A stretch of 42,368 nucleotides of DNA from Alphaproteobacteria bacterium (GTDB lineage: Bacteria > Pseudomonadota > Alphaproteobacteria > Puniceispirillales > Puniceispirillaceae): contig JADHOL010000015.1 in assembly GCA_016779005.1 (NCBI GenBank), forward strand, positions 1 to 42,368, given 5' to 3'. This document shows, piece after piece, positions 27,418 to 35,256 of the stretch. The stretch's first letter is position 1, and each line of letters starts with the position of its first letter. The translations under genes were made by a program, and so were the position numbers. A model generated the notes under the pieces. That model saw only the letters and a program-made list of their open reading frames with translations, was not told the DNA's origin and ran no database searches.

Positions 27418-27603
27418 TCAAATAGAATCTTTTGGCTCAATAACCTGCCTGCCACGATACATGCCCGTTTTTAAATCGATATGGTGTGGGCGATGCAACT
27501 CGCCCGTAACCTTATCTTCGATATATTCATCATTTTTAATGGCATCATGGGCGCGACGCATATCCCGCTTTGATTTGGTGATTTTACTCTTTGGAACTGC
27601 CAT
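27418..27603 (-). CDS. rpmF: 50S ribosomal protein L32
   Basis: The 61-residue protein begins [20 protein letters not shown] and ends [20 protein letters not shown] plus a short tail, a clear L32. The four zinc-binding cysteines of many L32 proteins are absent (replaced by Asp, Thr, Asp and Lys region residues). This is the zinc-free form known from Rhizobiales and other Alphaproteobacteria, so it is a lineage trait, not damage. A purine-rich AGGAG-type ribosome binding site precedes the ATG. Confidence 0.95.
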   Translation of the reverse strand: MAVPKSKITKSKRDMRRAHDAIKNDEYIEDKVTGELHRPHHIDLKTGMYRGRQVIEPKDSI

Positions 27604-27685
27604 TTTGATCTCCTTTAGGCTACACCTAATGTCTGACTGGGCTCACAAAACTCCTCAGCTGTGACTTGGAGATTTGCGAAAAAGA

Positions 27686-27761
27686 TGGTGGAGCCAGACG
27701 GGATCGAACCGACGACCTCCTGCTTGCAAAGCAGGCGCTCTCCCAGCTGAGCTATGGCCCC
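27686..27761 (-). tRNA. tRNA-Ala (anticodon UGC)
   Basis: On the minus strand the acceptor GGGGCCA pairs with TGGCTCC and includes the G3-U70 wobble pair that defines tRNA-Ala. The D-arm, the anticodon arm CCTGC-TTTGCAA-GCAGG, the T-loop TTCGATC and an encoded CCA are all present. Confidence 0.97.
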
Positions 27762-27808
27762 TCACAAACAACATCAAACAATGACGTTTTCTGGTGTAAA
27801 GTGTAGCG

Positions 27809-27837
27809 TTTATGATAGATAGACTGGTTAAGGTCAA
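27809..27837 (-). promoter_or_regulatory. Putative promoter of tRNA-Ala
   Basis: On the minus strand TTGACC (27837-27832) and CATAAA (27814-27809) are separated by 17 bases. The pair lies about 48 bases before the mature tRNA 5' end, suitable for a short processed leader. Confidence 0.5.
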
Positions 27838-28082
27838 GTCTAAATTAAACTCTTCCCAACAAAAAGAATTATTTTTATGTGATAATTTATATTTAGTACC
27901 AAATGCGCTGTCATTTTTTCTGAAGCGAACACCTGAAGATAGTTGAGAAGATAGTTGTGAATCTGCGAGCATTATCACGCAAGCCCCTATTATGGAACAT
28001 TCCTCAATCTTACACTTTCCTTATTGAAATTTTTAAATTCTAACAATATAGGCATAAATTTATGGAAAAATAATCATTTCTT

Positions 28083-28096
28083 TGATAAATTTATCA
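28083..28096. promoter_or_regulatory. Perfect palindrome before the Lrp-type gene
   Basis: TGATAAATTTATCA is its own reverse complement and lies about 62 bases before the start codon. Lrp/AsnC regulators often bind A/T-rich dyads in their own promoters, so autoregulation is a reasonable guess. Confidence 0.45.
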
Positions 28097-28158
28097 CTAT
28101 CTAAATGATAAAAAACACAGCCTAAACACAAGTTACACATAAGGCACACAGAGTAACA

Positions 28159-28626
28159 ATGAGCAAACTTGATAAAATAGATAAAACCATTCTTTCGGTG
28201 CTACAAGAAGATGCTAGAATTACTAATCTAGATATTGCTAAAAAAGTTGGCTTGTCTGCGTCTGCTTGTCTGAGGCGTGTAACGTCACTTGAGAAGTCAG
28301 GCATCATTCAATCCTATAATGCCGAATTTGATTTATCAAAGCTTGGTCATGATGTTCTTGTGCTAGTGCGGATAACCTTGCAAGGTCAGTCTGCTGCAAT
28401 GATGTCAGAATTTGAAGAAGCCGCAAAGCAAATACCCCAGATTCTGGCCTGTTTTCTGATTGCAGGTGAAGAGGATTATTTGCTTAGGATTGCGGCAAAG
28501 GATGTAACTGATTTTGGCAAAATTCATGCAAACTATCTCTCTGCACTTCCAAATGTGCTTAGAATGGAAAGCAACTTTGTCTTAAGACCTGTTTTTAATC
28601 GTGGGTTGGATGCCAATACGTTCTAA
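28159..28626 (+). CDS. Lrp/AsnC family transcriptional regulator
   Basis: The 155-residue protein has an N-terminal helix-turn-helix (LDKIDKTILSVLQEDARITN, DIAKKVGLSASACLRRV) and a C-terminal RAM ligand domain (residues about 65-140, with LACFLIAGEEDYLLRIAA). Lrp/AsnC proteins bind DNA as dimers or octamers and respond to amino acids. The neighbouring genes do not reveal its targets; the LysE-type exporter about 5.4 kb away is a possible but unproven one. It is a single gene, convergent with selO. Confidence 0.93.
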   Translation: MSKLDKIDKTILSVLQEDARITNLDIAKKVGLSASACLRRVTSLEKSGIIQSYNAEFDLSKLGHDVLVLVRITLQGQSAAMMSEFEEAAKQIPQILACFLIAGEEDYLLRIAAKDVTDFGKIHANYLSALPNVLRMESNFVLRPVFNRGLDANTF

Positions 28627-28659
28627 ATCAGAGATGAGCCCTAATTTACTCAAATAATA

Positions 28660-30033
28660 TTAGGCCTTTAAGGCTGCTAAGTACCGCTTGATTGCTGCTA
28701 TTTTTTTCTCAAATTGTGACCAATCATCACTATCGGAAATGGCGGCCCAAAGTCTCTCTGTCTCACCGAACACAAGGCTAGATTCCAATGGTTCATCAAA
28801 ATAATATGGGCGTTGGTTCTGCCGTGCTGGAAGCTCTTTTAAGACTTCTAATAAAGGGCGCAATGGTTCGGGCGCTGATAATATTTGGTTCGCCTCAAAC
28901 CCAGCGTAAAAATGGTGAAACAGATAATCAAGGTTGATTTTGCTATTTGTTGTCGTGCTAAAAAACAACGATACGAATTCGGCTTCTTTTGCGCCTGAGA
29001 CTGGTGCTACACCAAATCGCCAGCAAAGTTTGGCAGATAAGGCAGATTGAATGGCAGGATAAAATTTTTGTAATATTTTTTCTAACGGCTCGGTTGAAAC
29101 AAAGTCTGTAAAGCAGTCAGCAAGCCTGCATAATGCCCATAATGCGGCTTCGGGCTGTTTACCATAGGCATATCTGCCCTCGCGATCAAAATAGGCTGCC
29201 GTAAAATTAAAATCCATTTTATCCAGAAATCGCCAAGGCCCATAATCAAAGGACTCGCCTGTTAAATTAAAATTATCCGTATTTAAAACGCCATGAACAA
29301 ATCCCGCGGCCATCCATCCCGCCACCATTTCCGCAACACAGATAATAAGGGCTTCTAATAGCCCTAACAAAAGCGCTTCTGGCGGGCTTTCTGGGTCAAT
29401 ATCTGGATAATAATAACGCGCTACATACCGCGCTAATGTAAGGATTTCTTGAGGTTGATTTAAATAGGCAAGGCGCTGAAAACTGCCAATTCTGATATGA
29501 CTATGCGATAACCTTACAAGAACAGCAGCGCGTGTGGGAGATGGCTCATCATTTCGATGCAACTGCTCCTCAGTTTCAAACACACTTAAAATTTTGCAAC
29601 TATTCACACTTAATGCATTAAGATATTCACTCGCAAGAATTTCCCTTACAGCACCTTTTAGCGTAAGTCGTCCATCTCCGCTTCTTGAAAATGGCGTTGT
29701 CCCTGAGCCCTTTGTGCCTAAATCAAGAAGTCTGTTTGTGGTGTCTTCTCTGAGCTGCGCATATAAGAACCCTCTTCCATCCCCTATTTCCGGGTTATAG
29801 ATTCCAAACTGATGGCCATGATAACACAGCGCTAATGGAGTTTTGAAACTATCTGGAAATGGTGTGAATGCGCCAAAATAAGACTGCCATTGCTCGTCGC
29901 TCAACGTATCCAAAGATACATCTTTAGCCGCATCTTGATTCCGATATCGTTTTGTAAGGCTATTAAATTGTGCGGCAGTAACTCTTGCAAAGAAATTTTC
30001 GCCTAACATTTCATGGAGCGCAACTGGCTTCAT
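28660..30033 (-). CDS. selO: Protein adenylyltransferase SelO
   Basis: SelO (YdiU/UPF0061) is a pseudokinase-fold enzyme that transfers AMP from ATP to Ser, Thr or Tyr of target proteins and is linked to oxidative stress. The 457-residue protein shows YHGHQFGIYNPEIGDGRG, LLDLGTKGSGTTPFSRSGDG, ESPTRAA-type residues in DEPSPTRAAVLVR, and the metal-binding GVLNTDNFNLTGESFDYGPW. Unlike eukaryotic SelO it lacks a C-terminal selenocysteine, as usual in bacteria. It is converging with the Lrp gene and is probably transcribed alone. Confidence 0.93.
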   Translation of the reverse strand: MKPVALHEMLGENFFARVTAAQFNSLTKRYRNQDAAKDVSLDTLSDEQWQSYFGAFTPFPDSFKTPLALCYHGHQFGIYNPEIGDGRGFLYAQLREDTTNRLLDLGTKGSGTTPFSRSGDGRLTLKGAVREILASEYLNALSVNSCKILSVFETEEQLHRNDEPSPTRAAVLVRLSHSHIRIGSFQRLAYLNQPQEILTLARYVARYYYPDIDPESPPEALLLGLLEALIICVAEMVAGWMAAGFVHGVLNTDNFNLTGESFDYGPWRFLDKMDFNFTAAYFDREGRYAYGKQPEAALWALCRLADCFTDFVSTEPLEKILQKFYPAIQSALSAKLCWRFGVAPVSGAKEAEFVSLFFSTTTNSKINLDYLFHHFYAGFEANQILSAPEPLRPLLEVLKELPARQNQRPYYFDEPLESSLVFGETERLWAAISDSDDWSQFEKKIAAIKRYLAALKA

Positions 30034-30147
30034 TTCCCCACCTTATCTCGGTAAAAATTAAACGAAATCAGGAAGCATCCCTAATTCCTTGAAAGAGCTG
30101 CTAATGTAATTAGACCAACTCAAACAAATGCCTATAACGCAGAAAGC

Positions 30148-30867
30148 CTAACGCCGAAGTTCTATTACGTTAGTATCTGCATATATAGCATCTAGCTTTC
30201 CACCAAGGATATATTCCGTGATAAAATTGCCAAAATGGATTATCTCATCATTGAAGCGTGTACCCTTTGTAGCTTCGATGCCTGAAAATTTCTCTGTTTG
30301 GTGTCTAATAATTGATAAATCAGATAAACCTGGCGCAATAACAACATCCAACTCACTCAATGCATCTTTAAGACGGCTATAATCCCTTTGTTGATGAGGA
30401 ATCCGGTTTGGCACCACAATTATGTGAGGAGTGATGGCACGTGACGAATCTTTTCGATCTTGTATTTCCTCAATAAAATCTCTGGTGGGTCGAATATCTC
30501 CCCAATTAATAGATACTGGGACTAATAAACAATGACACATCATCGCAATTTGACAAATACTATCTGGCTTTCCAGCAGAGGTATCGATTAGAAGTAAATC
30601 ATTAGCAGAGCTCAAATGGTTTCTTACAATTGTATCCACCGTAACGACATTTACAGCATCATACCTATCCCCGATTGGCAGGTGCCGCAATTGCTGAAAT
30701 CTCCCGTCAATACCTAGCATTTCAAAACTACTGCCCTGAACATCGGTATCTATTAACGAGAGAGAACGCTTGTTATGATATTGCCTAAAATAGTCAGCAA
30801 GATAGCAGGTGAGCGTACTTTTACCCACACCCCCTTTCATATTGGCTACCATAATTGCAGATCCCAT
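30148..30867 (-). CDS. Orphan ParA/MinD-type ATPase
   Basis: The 239-residue protein has the deviant Walker A motif KGGVGKST (residues 11-18) with the signature lysine, the A' region LSLIDTDVQGSS (36-47), and Walker B LLLIDTSAG (91-99). These ATPases dimerise on ATP and position DNA or protein cargo. No parB lies nearby, so it is not the chromosome-segregation copy, and it lacks the MipZ-type N-terminus. The ATG at 30867 was chosen because GGAG lies seven bases upstream (30878-30875); a longer frame from 30897 adds ten residues. The next gene upstream on the same strand, 157 bases away, encodes a single-span membrane protein that may be its partner. Confidence 0.85.
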   Translation of the reverse strand: MGSAIMVANMKGGVGKSTLTCYLADYFRQYHNKRSLSLIDTDVQGSSFEMLGIDGRFQQLRHLPIGDRYDAVNVVTVDTIVRNHLSSANDLLLIDTSAGKPDSICQIAMMCHCLLVPVSINWGDIRPTRDFIEEIQDRKDSSRAITPHIIVVPNRIPHQQRDYSRLKDALSELDVVIAPGLSDLSIIRHQTEKFSGIEATKGTRFNDEIIHFGNFITEYILGGKLDAIYADTNVIELRR

Positions 30868-31024
30868 GATGCTACTCCAAAGGATAAAAGTTAACAATAA
30901 GTTAAAACACTGAAAATACTATCCATTAGGATAGTAAATTTGTCACATGATTTCGTATTTCAACTGGAAAAAGCAGCTAAATAACACAGAAATATGTGCA
31001 AATAACCGCCAAAAGGCTCCTTTA

Positions 31025-31738
31025 CTAGTAAATCGCCCTGCCAGATTCCAACAACATTTCGCCTTTTTTATATAGCTCTTGCGTTTTTGTAAGATAATCG
31101 ATTGAGCTAATCTTGCCAGATTTATATTCTTTTCTTACGTCAAGCATTTCTGTTTCTATCGTTGCTAGTTCAACTGACACATTTTTATCGCTATCCGCTA
31201 TAGGGCTAAGTGGCTCTGAATTAGTTTCAACCGCATTTTTTTGGGTATCTGCCTGTTTATCCTCACTGTTTCCATCTAGCTTCACAGCATCTTGCGTATC
31301 TGCACTTCTTTTATTTATGACAAACCCGTGATCTAATTCATAAATATTTGGCTTATCAGCTGCTGTTATATCATCCTGTGGCACATCAGCTTTTGACTCA
31401 GTCTGCTTACCAACATCTTTTGCTTCATTATCTGTATTCTCAGATGAACCGTTTGCTGAGGCAAGAGAAGGTATATGCTCAGACGATGACTGTAATACCG
31501 GCTTTGATTTTTCTTCAGCATCAAAATTATGTGGTTTATTTTTTCGAGAAAGATCGCTTGCGAGCAAAACCATCAAAATACCAATGACAATAAACGCAAA
31601 AAGGGAGACGGCCACCTGTTCGCTATTATCTGCCAACGATATCGTTATTTCAAAGTTGCTGAACATCCAATTATCTAACTTTGACAAAACCGAAGTGGAT
31701 AATTCTAAAATTGAATCAAAATACACGCCAATCCCCAT
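31025..31738 (-). CDS. Single-span membrane protein with acidic linker and SHOCT-like C-terminus
   Basis: I do not recognise a named family. The 237-residue protein has a 42-residue N-terminal part, one hydrophobic segment at about 43-61 followed by SRKNK, then a long low-complexity linker rich in Asp, Glu, Ser and Asn (about 70-185). It ends with a helical region in which EYKSGKISSIDYLTKTQELY resembles the short SHOCT motif, a small oligomerisation module. By the positive-inside rule the linker and tail should be cytoplasmic. It lies upstream of the orphan ParA-type gene on the same strand. No clear ribosome binding site precedes the ATG. Confidence 0.7.
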   Translation of the reverse strand: MGIGVYFDSILELSTSVLSKLDNWMFSNFEITISLADNSEQVAVSLFAFIVIGILMVLLASDLSRKNKPHNFDAEEKSKPVLQSSSEHIPSLASANGSSENTDNEAKDVGKQTESKADVPQDDITAADKPNIYELDHGFVINKRSADTQDAVKLDGNSEDKQADTQKNAVETNSEPLSPIADSDKNVSVELATIETEMLDVRKEYKSGKISSIDYLTKTQELYKKGEMLLESGRAIY

Positions 31739-31886
31739 GTTAATTAATATAGAAGTGGGAGGCGATCTTAACCGTTCCTATAATTCTTATGGCTAAACCG
31801 CCACCTACAAATACCACATTTAACATTTTGGCGAAAATGATTTTAAATTATGGTTGGTTTTAGTGCCATCCTTGTGCTTTATTTAC

Positions 31887-32066
31887 CTAGTCGTCACGCC
31901 CATCAACTTCGGTTAATAACGCACGGGATTTGGGATTTTCTTCGGGAAAATAGGACAGCTCCATTGGAACACATGGGTCACCAAGTCCATAGCTTTCGGC
32001 ATTCATGTCACCGTTTATAACGCGAAGGTCAGGATTATTGTGTGACTGTGTGTTTTTTTTGGACAT
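31887..32066 (-). CDS. Small acidic protein, unknown
   Basis: A 59-residue polar, acidic product that starts MSKKNTQSHNNPDLRVINGD and has no membrane segment, signal peptide or cysteine cluster (one Cys). GAGG lies nine bases before the ATG at 32066; another in-frame ATG two codons upstream sits only three bases from it. It lies between the membrane protein and the CoA-binding protein on the same strand. No family was recognised and the call rests on the ribosome binding site and isolation of the frame. Confidence 0.5.
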   Translation of the reverse strand: MSKKNTQSHNNPDLRVINGDMNAESYGLGDPCVPMELSYFPEENPKSRALLTEVDGRDD

Positions 32067-32256
32067 AATCATATACCTCAATACGTCAAATCTTCGAACA
32101 AAATATCATTGGCGCTGGTATAAATAACACCGTGACCTTAACCATCACTTGGATTGATTGTTCGGAAAATCAATAAACCTAATCCAAAAATCGATTACAT
32201 CCAATTAGATAATTTCTGCCGTAACTTTTATGGACATAAACTTTATTTTAGCCGTT

Positions 32257-32679
32257 TTAGGAGGATTCTTGTCTTCTGAATTCAATATTAGGACAACGAT
32301 TACTAATCACTGTTATTCCATTTTTCCTTGCCTTGGCTTCTGCCTCAGCATGACCTATGTCCAGCTGCAGCCATAATATTTTAACTTGGCATTTTATGGC
32401 TTCTTCAACTATCTCCGGTACGGCATCTGAACGTCTAAAAACATCTACCATGTCAATTTCATGCTCAATATCAGTAAGCTTGGCAAAACATTCCTGCCCA
32501 AGAATTTCTCCCCCTGCATGGCCAGGGTTTACTGGGAAAACCTGATATCCCCTTTTTAGCAAATTGCGCATAACTGAATTACTCGGACGCTCTTCTTTTA
32601 CGCTCGCTCCAATAAGCGCAATCGTTTTTGTATTCGCTAGAATAGAGTCTATTACCTTATCTTCATCATCAAAATTCAT
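32257..32679 (-). CDS. CoA-binding domain protein (YccU-like)
   Basis: The 140-residue protein is a stand-alone CoA-binding Rossmann domain: TIALIGASVKEERPSNSVMRNLLKRGY, FPVNPGHAG, IDMVDVFRRSDAVPEIVEEA and ILWLQLDIGHAEAEAKARK, ending VISNRCPNIEF. This matches the YccU/CoA_binding_2 family and the N-terminal part of succinyl-CoA synthetase-like proteins. It probably binds CoA or an acyl-CoA in the cytoplasm; no reaction is established for these short proteins. It is divergent from the glyoxalase-like gene across about 220 bases. Confidence 0.85.
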   Translation of the reverse strand: MNFDDEDKVIDSILANTKTIALIGASVKEERPSNSVMRNLLKRGYQVFPVNPGHAGGEILGQECFAKLTDIEHEIDMVDVFRRSDAVPEIVEEAIKCQVKILWLQLDIGHAEAEAKARKNGITVISNRCPNIEFRRQESS

Positions 32680-32765
32680 TTTGTTTATCCAATAATTTTT
32701 TTTATGACTTTTTTTTAACTATATTTTTTGGTTTGGATTATTTATCTAACTGCGCTCAACTATAT

Positions 32766-32784
32766 AGTTATCATAGTAACGATA
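32766..32784 (+). promoter_or_regulatory. Upstream motif copy 3, gapped (glyoxalase-like gene)
   Basis: AGTTATCATAGTAACGATA equals the formate dehydrogenase site (874-894) except for one T-to-C change and the loss of two bases (AA) in the centre. It includes the inverted repeat GTTA-TCATAG-TAAC. It lies 114 bases before the glyoxalase-like start and on the other side of the divergent CoA-binding gene. Confidence 0.35.
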
Positions 32785-32898
32785 CCGAATGAATGAAATC
32801 AATATTAAATGAGCCCTCAAACTAGTACATTAAGTTTATATATCACTTGACGTTACAGGATAGTTTCTTAACATGTTTTTTTAAAATTGGAGAGAATA

Positions 32899-33309
32899 AT
32901 GCCGCTCACAAATATTGACCATTACGCTATCAGAACTTCTAAACTAGAAGAAACCAAAGCCTTTTATGAAGTGCTTGGTCTGGTCGATGGTAAGCGACCA
33001 AATTTTCCGTTTAAAGGGCATTGGCTCTATCTAGGAGAGGTTGCGTTAGTGCATTTAATTTCCGCTGATCCGAACAAGCCAGGCGGTTTAGAAGAATATC
33101 TTGGCAAAGCAGAAGGCGACAAAACTCTATTAGGAAGCGGGTCTGTGGATCATCTTGCATTTCGGGCAACAGACGCAAATGCGTTGAAACAGCGATTAGA
33201 GGATCAAAATATCGCCTTTACGGAACGTGAAGTCCCAAATATGCAATTATTTCAAATATTTGCAAAAGACCCAAATAACATCACGATAGAAATAAATTAT
33301 TACCAATAA
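32899..33309 (+). CDS. Glyoxalase/VOC superfamily protein
   Basis: The 136-residue protein has the vicinal-oxygen-chelate fold pattern: an N-terminal IDHYAIRTSKLEETKAFYEVLGL repeat half with a metal-candidate histidine, a glutamate or histidine near WLYLGEVALVHLI, VDHLAFRATD in the second half, and ITIEINYY at the end. Such proteins use one metal for isomerase, dioxygenase or lyase chemistry; substrate is unknown. The ATG at 32899 is set by GGAG six bases upstream (32889-32892). It is followed after 35 bases by the cyclase-family gene, then LysE, forming a likely operon. Confidence 0.85.
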   Translation: MPLTNIDHYAIRTSKLEETKAFYEVLGLVDGKRPNFPFKGHWLYLGEVALVHLISADPNKPGGLEEYLGKAEGDKTLLGSGSVDHLAFRATDANALKQRLEDQNIAFTEREVPNMQLFQIFAKDPNNITIEINYYQ

Positions 33310-33344
33310 TAATAATGTATTAAATATTTGAAGGAACAAAAACT

Positions 33345-34049
33345 GTGCGTTTAATTGATTTGAGCGGCGAGATTTATCAGAAATGTCCCACATTACCTAA
33401 CCACCCGCCTGTAACATTCAGCGCTTATCAAACCCATGATACGGTTCGAGAGTCAGAGGGCGTCCAATTTTCGTGCGCATCGTCTTTTCTGACCCTTGGT
33501 GAACACACCGCCAGCCACGTTGATGCCCCCTGTCACTTTGACGAGAGAGAGACTGCATTGAGTGTTGATGAGATGCCGTTAGACCAATTCTACCGCCCTT
33601 CCTTGTGCTTGGATTTATCTCATATCCCTTTAAGAAGTGATATATCTATTGCTGACTTGCAAGAAGCAGAGGCAAAAACCGGTGAAACCATAAATAAAGG
33701 AGATATTATTCTGCTCTATATGGCCCATTATGATAGAACTTTTGGAAGTCCAGAATTTCTAACCGATTTTCCTGGTCTTACTAAAGAATCTGCAACTTGG
33801 CTTGGAGAAAAAGGGATCACAAGTTTCGGAGTAGAAGCGGTTAGCCCTGGAAGGCCAGGTAAAAATAATTTCGAAGTGCATCTTGTATGTCGTAACATGG
33901 GCTTCACACATATGGAGGGATTAGCAAATCTGCATCAGGTTGTTGGTTTGGGGCATTTTCAGTTCGCTGGATTTCCGTTAAAAATTAGAGGTGGAACAGG
34001 CAGTCCAATTCGCGCTGTAGCGATTATTGACGAGCTTGAGACATCATGA
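33345..34049 (+). CDS. Cyclase-family (kynurenine formamidase-like) metal hydrolase
   Basis: The 234-residue protein has the metal-binding motif of the family in HTASHVDAPCHF (normally H-x-G-T-H-x-D-x-P-x-H-F; the G-T pair is A-S here). The N-terminus is RLIDLSGEIYQKCPTLPNHP and FGVEAVSPGRPG lies in the second half. Relatives open amides or lactones, for example N-formylkynurenine or isatin. No other tryptophan-degradation gene is adjacent, so the substrate is open. The GTG start has AAGGA nine bases upstream. The stop lies one base before the LysE-type start. Confidence 0.83.
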   Translation: MRLIDLSGEIYQKCPTLPNHPPVTFSAYQTHDTVRESEGVQFSCASSFLTLGEHTASHVDAPCHFDERETALSVDEMPLDQFYRPSLCLDLSHIPLRSDISIADLQEAEAKTGETINKGDIILLYMAHYDRTFGSPEFLTDFPGLTKESATWLGEKGITSFGVEAVSPGRPGKNNFEVHLVCRNMGFTHMEGLANLHQVVGLGHFQFAGFPLKIRGGTGSPIRAVAIIDELETS

Positions 34050-34050
34050 A

Positions 34051-34677
34051 ATGAACCCTGCCCCCCTGATAGATGGATTTATCCTCGGATTCTCTTTAAT
34101 CCTTGCAATTGGGGCGCAAAATAGTTTCGTAATTCGCCAAGGTCTTGCCAGAAATCACGTTTTATTATCTGTCGGATTCTGCGCAGTCAGTGATATGTTG
34201 CTCATCATCTTGGGCATTGCAGGCATGGGTCTCTTCGCTGAGAAATTCTTTAATGCCTATTATCAATGGATATTTATTCTAGCTGCGATTTGGATTGCAT
34301 TTTATGGAGTCTCTCATCTAAGGAATGTGTTCACGTCATTTGATCAGAGCACCCAAGAATACAGACCTGAGCAGCTTGGAAAAAAGCAAACACTTGTTAA
34401 ATTATTCGTCTTAACATTCGTTAACCCGCATGTATATCTCGATACCTTGGTATTGATTGGGATAATTTCATTACAATATAAGGGAGCAGACGTCTGGGGA
34501 TTTGGCATCGGAGCGTCATTGGCAAGTTTGGCGTTTTTTATCTCCCTTGGATTTGGTTCAAGCGCCATGTCCTCTTTGTTTAATAACAAAATGGCTTGGA
34601 GAATTCTTGATAGCATTATCGCAGGCATCATGTTGTTTATATCATTAAAACTAATATATCAAAGTGGCATAATCTGA
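34051..34677 (+). CDS. LysE/ArgO-type amino acid exporter
   Basis: The 208-residue integral membrane protein has about six hydrophobic segments. GFILGFSLILAIGAQNSFVI is the LysE/ArgO signature, and LTFVNPHVYLDTLVLIG matches the conserved NP-H-x-x-x-D segment. Members export lysine, arginine or related basic amino acids; the exact substrate is not readable. The ATG at 34051 immediately follows the cyclase stop, so the gene is coupled to it; an in-frame upstream start at 34027 would overlap the cyclase gene. Lrp-type regulators often control such exporters, but the Lrp gene here is distant. Confidence 0.9.
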   Translation: MNPAPLIDGFILGFSLILAIGAQNSFVIRQGLARNHVLLSVGFCAVSDMLLIILGIAGMGLFAEKFFNAYYQWIFILAAIWIAFYGVSHLRNVFTSFDQSTQEYRPEQLGKKQTLVKLFVLTFVNPHVYLDTLVLIGIISLQYKGADVWGFGIGASLASLAFFISLGFGSSAMSSLFNNKMAWRILDSIIAGIMLFISLKLIYQSGII

Positions 34678-34798
34678 TAGCCTATAGATACCTGTTAAGG
34701 CTTGGGGTTAAGGCTCAGTATAAGTTCTGTCCCTGTTATAAGGGCTTTATGATTATGTTATGAATGATTCAGAAACCCTGTAAAATCAACTATTATGT

Positions 34799-34803
34799 AG
34801 GAG
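34799..34803 (+). promoter_or_regulatory. Ribosome binding site for a TTG start
   Basis: AGGAG lies eight bases before a TTG at 34812. This start places a classical signal peptide at the very N-terminus, whereas the upstream in-frame ATG-like start would bury it. Confidence 0.6.
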
Positions 34804-34811
34804 AAACACCG

Positions 34812-35087
34812 TTGAAACTCCCTCTTCTTTTTATTATCACAATTTGCAGTACCACTTTGCTAAGTGCGCCCATATTCGCCCATAGTTGCGAGCTAAGTGG
34901 TAATACAGCTGAAGATATAATGAAATATAATCAATGCGTTGCTAATCAAGGCTCAGATTCTAAATTAGATAAATTCAGAAGTAGCTACGAGCGTGAAATA
35001 GCAAGATTAACAAGCGAGAATATCAGATTGGAGCGCCGTATTGCAAAGATCAAAAATGCCCTAGCTACGATAATGTCTACATATTAA
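34812..35087 (+). CDS. Small secreted coiled-coil protein, unknown
   Basis: From the TTG at 34812 the product has 91 residues: a signal peptide (MKLPLLFIITICSTTLLSAP, cleavage probably after IFA) and a mature part of about 66 residues. The mature part has two cysteines (in SCELS and NQCVAN) that could form a disulfide, then a charged heptad-like helix (YEREIARLTSENIRLERRIA) that looks like a short coiled coil. It should act in the periplasm, possibly as a dimer. The longer frame from 34764 would put 16 extra residues before the signal peptide. No family is recognised. Confidence 0.65.
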   Translation: MKLPLLFIITICSTTLLSAPIFAHSCELSGNTAEDIMKYNQCVANQGSDSKLDKFRSSYEREIARLTSENIRLERRIAKIKNALATIMSTY

Positions 35088-35153
35088 TTTATGTATGAAT
35101 TATCCTTTGGAAATGCTGGATTTTGGTCAGCAACGTGCTATATACCCTTTATG

Positions 35154-35165
35154 CTAACGCGTTAG
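35154..35165. promoter_or_regulatory. Perfect 12-base palindrome before the aminotransferase
   Basis: CTAACGCGTTAG is fully self-complementary and lies about 90 bases upstream of the start codon. It looks like an operator; no regulator gene is adjacent. Confidence 0.5.
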
Positions 35166-35256
35166 TGTCATTAACTTTAATATTTTACAAACCAGATTAC
35201 GTATGGGACTTGGCATTGTCAGGCAGTTTTGCGTAAACTAAAAAAAGAGGCAAATG

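Larger units (their letters stand above)
27762..28158. other. 397-base intergenic stretch between tRNA-Ala and the Lrp gene
   Basis: It holds the putative tRNA-Ala promoter (27809-27837), a 12-base-period duplication GAAGATAGTTG at 27935-27945 and 27947-27957, and a perfect 14-base palindrome at 28083-28096. A 44-codon plus-strand frame (27812-27946) starts inside the tRNA promoter and has no ribosome binding site. No gene is called. Confidence 0.5.

Noticed and set aside
27418..27603. Damaged L32 missing its zinc ribbon
   Set aside because: The cysteine-free version with the same surrounding residues is normal for many Alphaproteobacteria.
27812..27946. 44-codon plus-strand frame before the Lrp gene
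   Set aside because: Starts inside the tRNA-Ala promoter, lacks a ribosome binding site and resembles no family.
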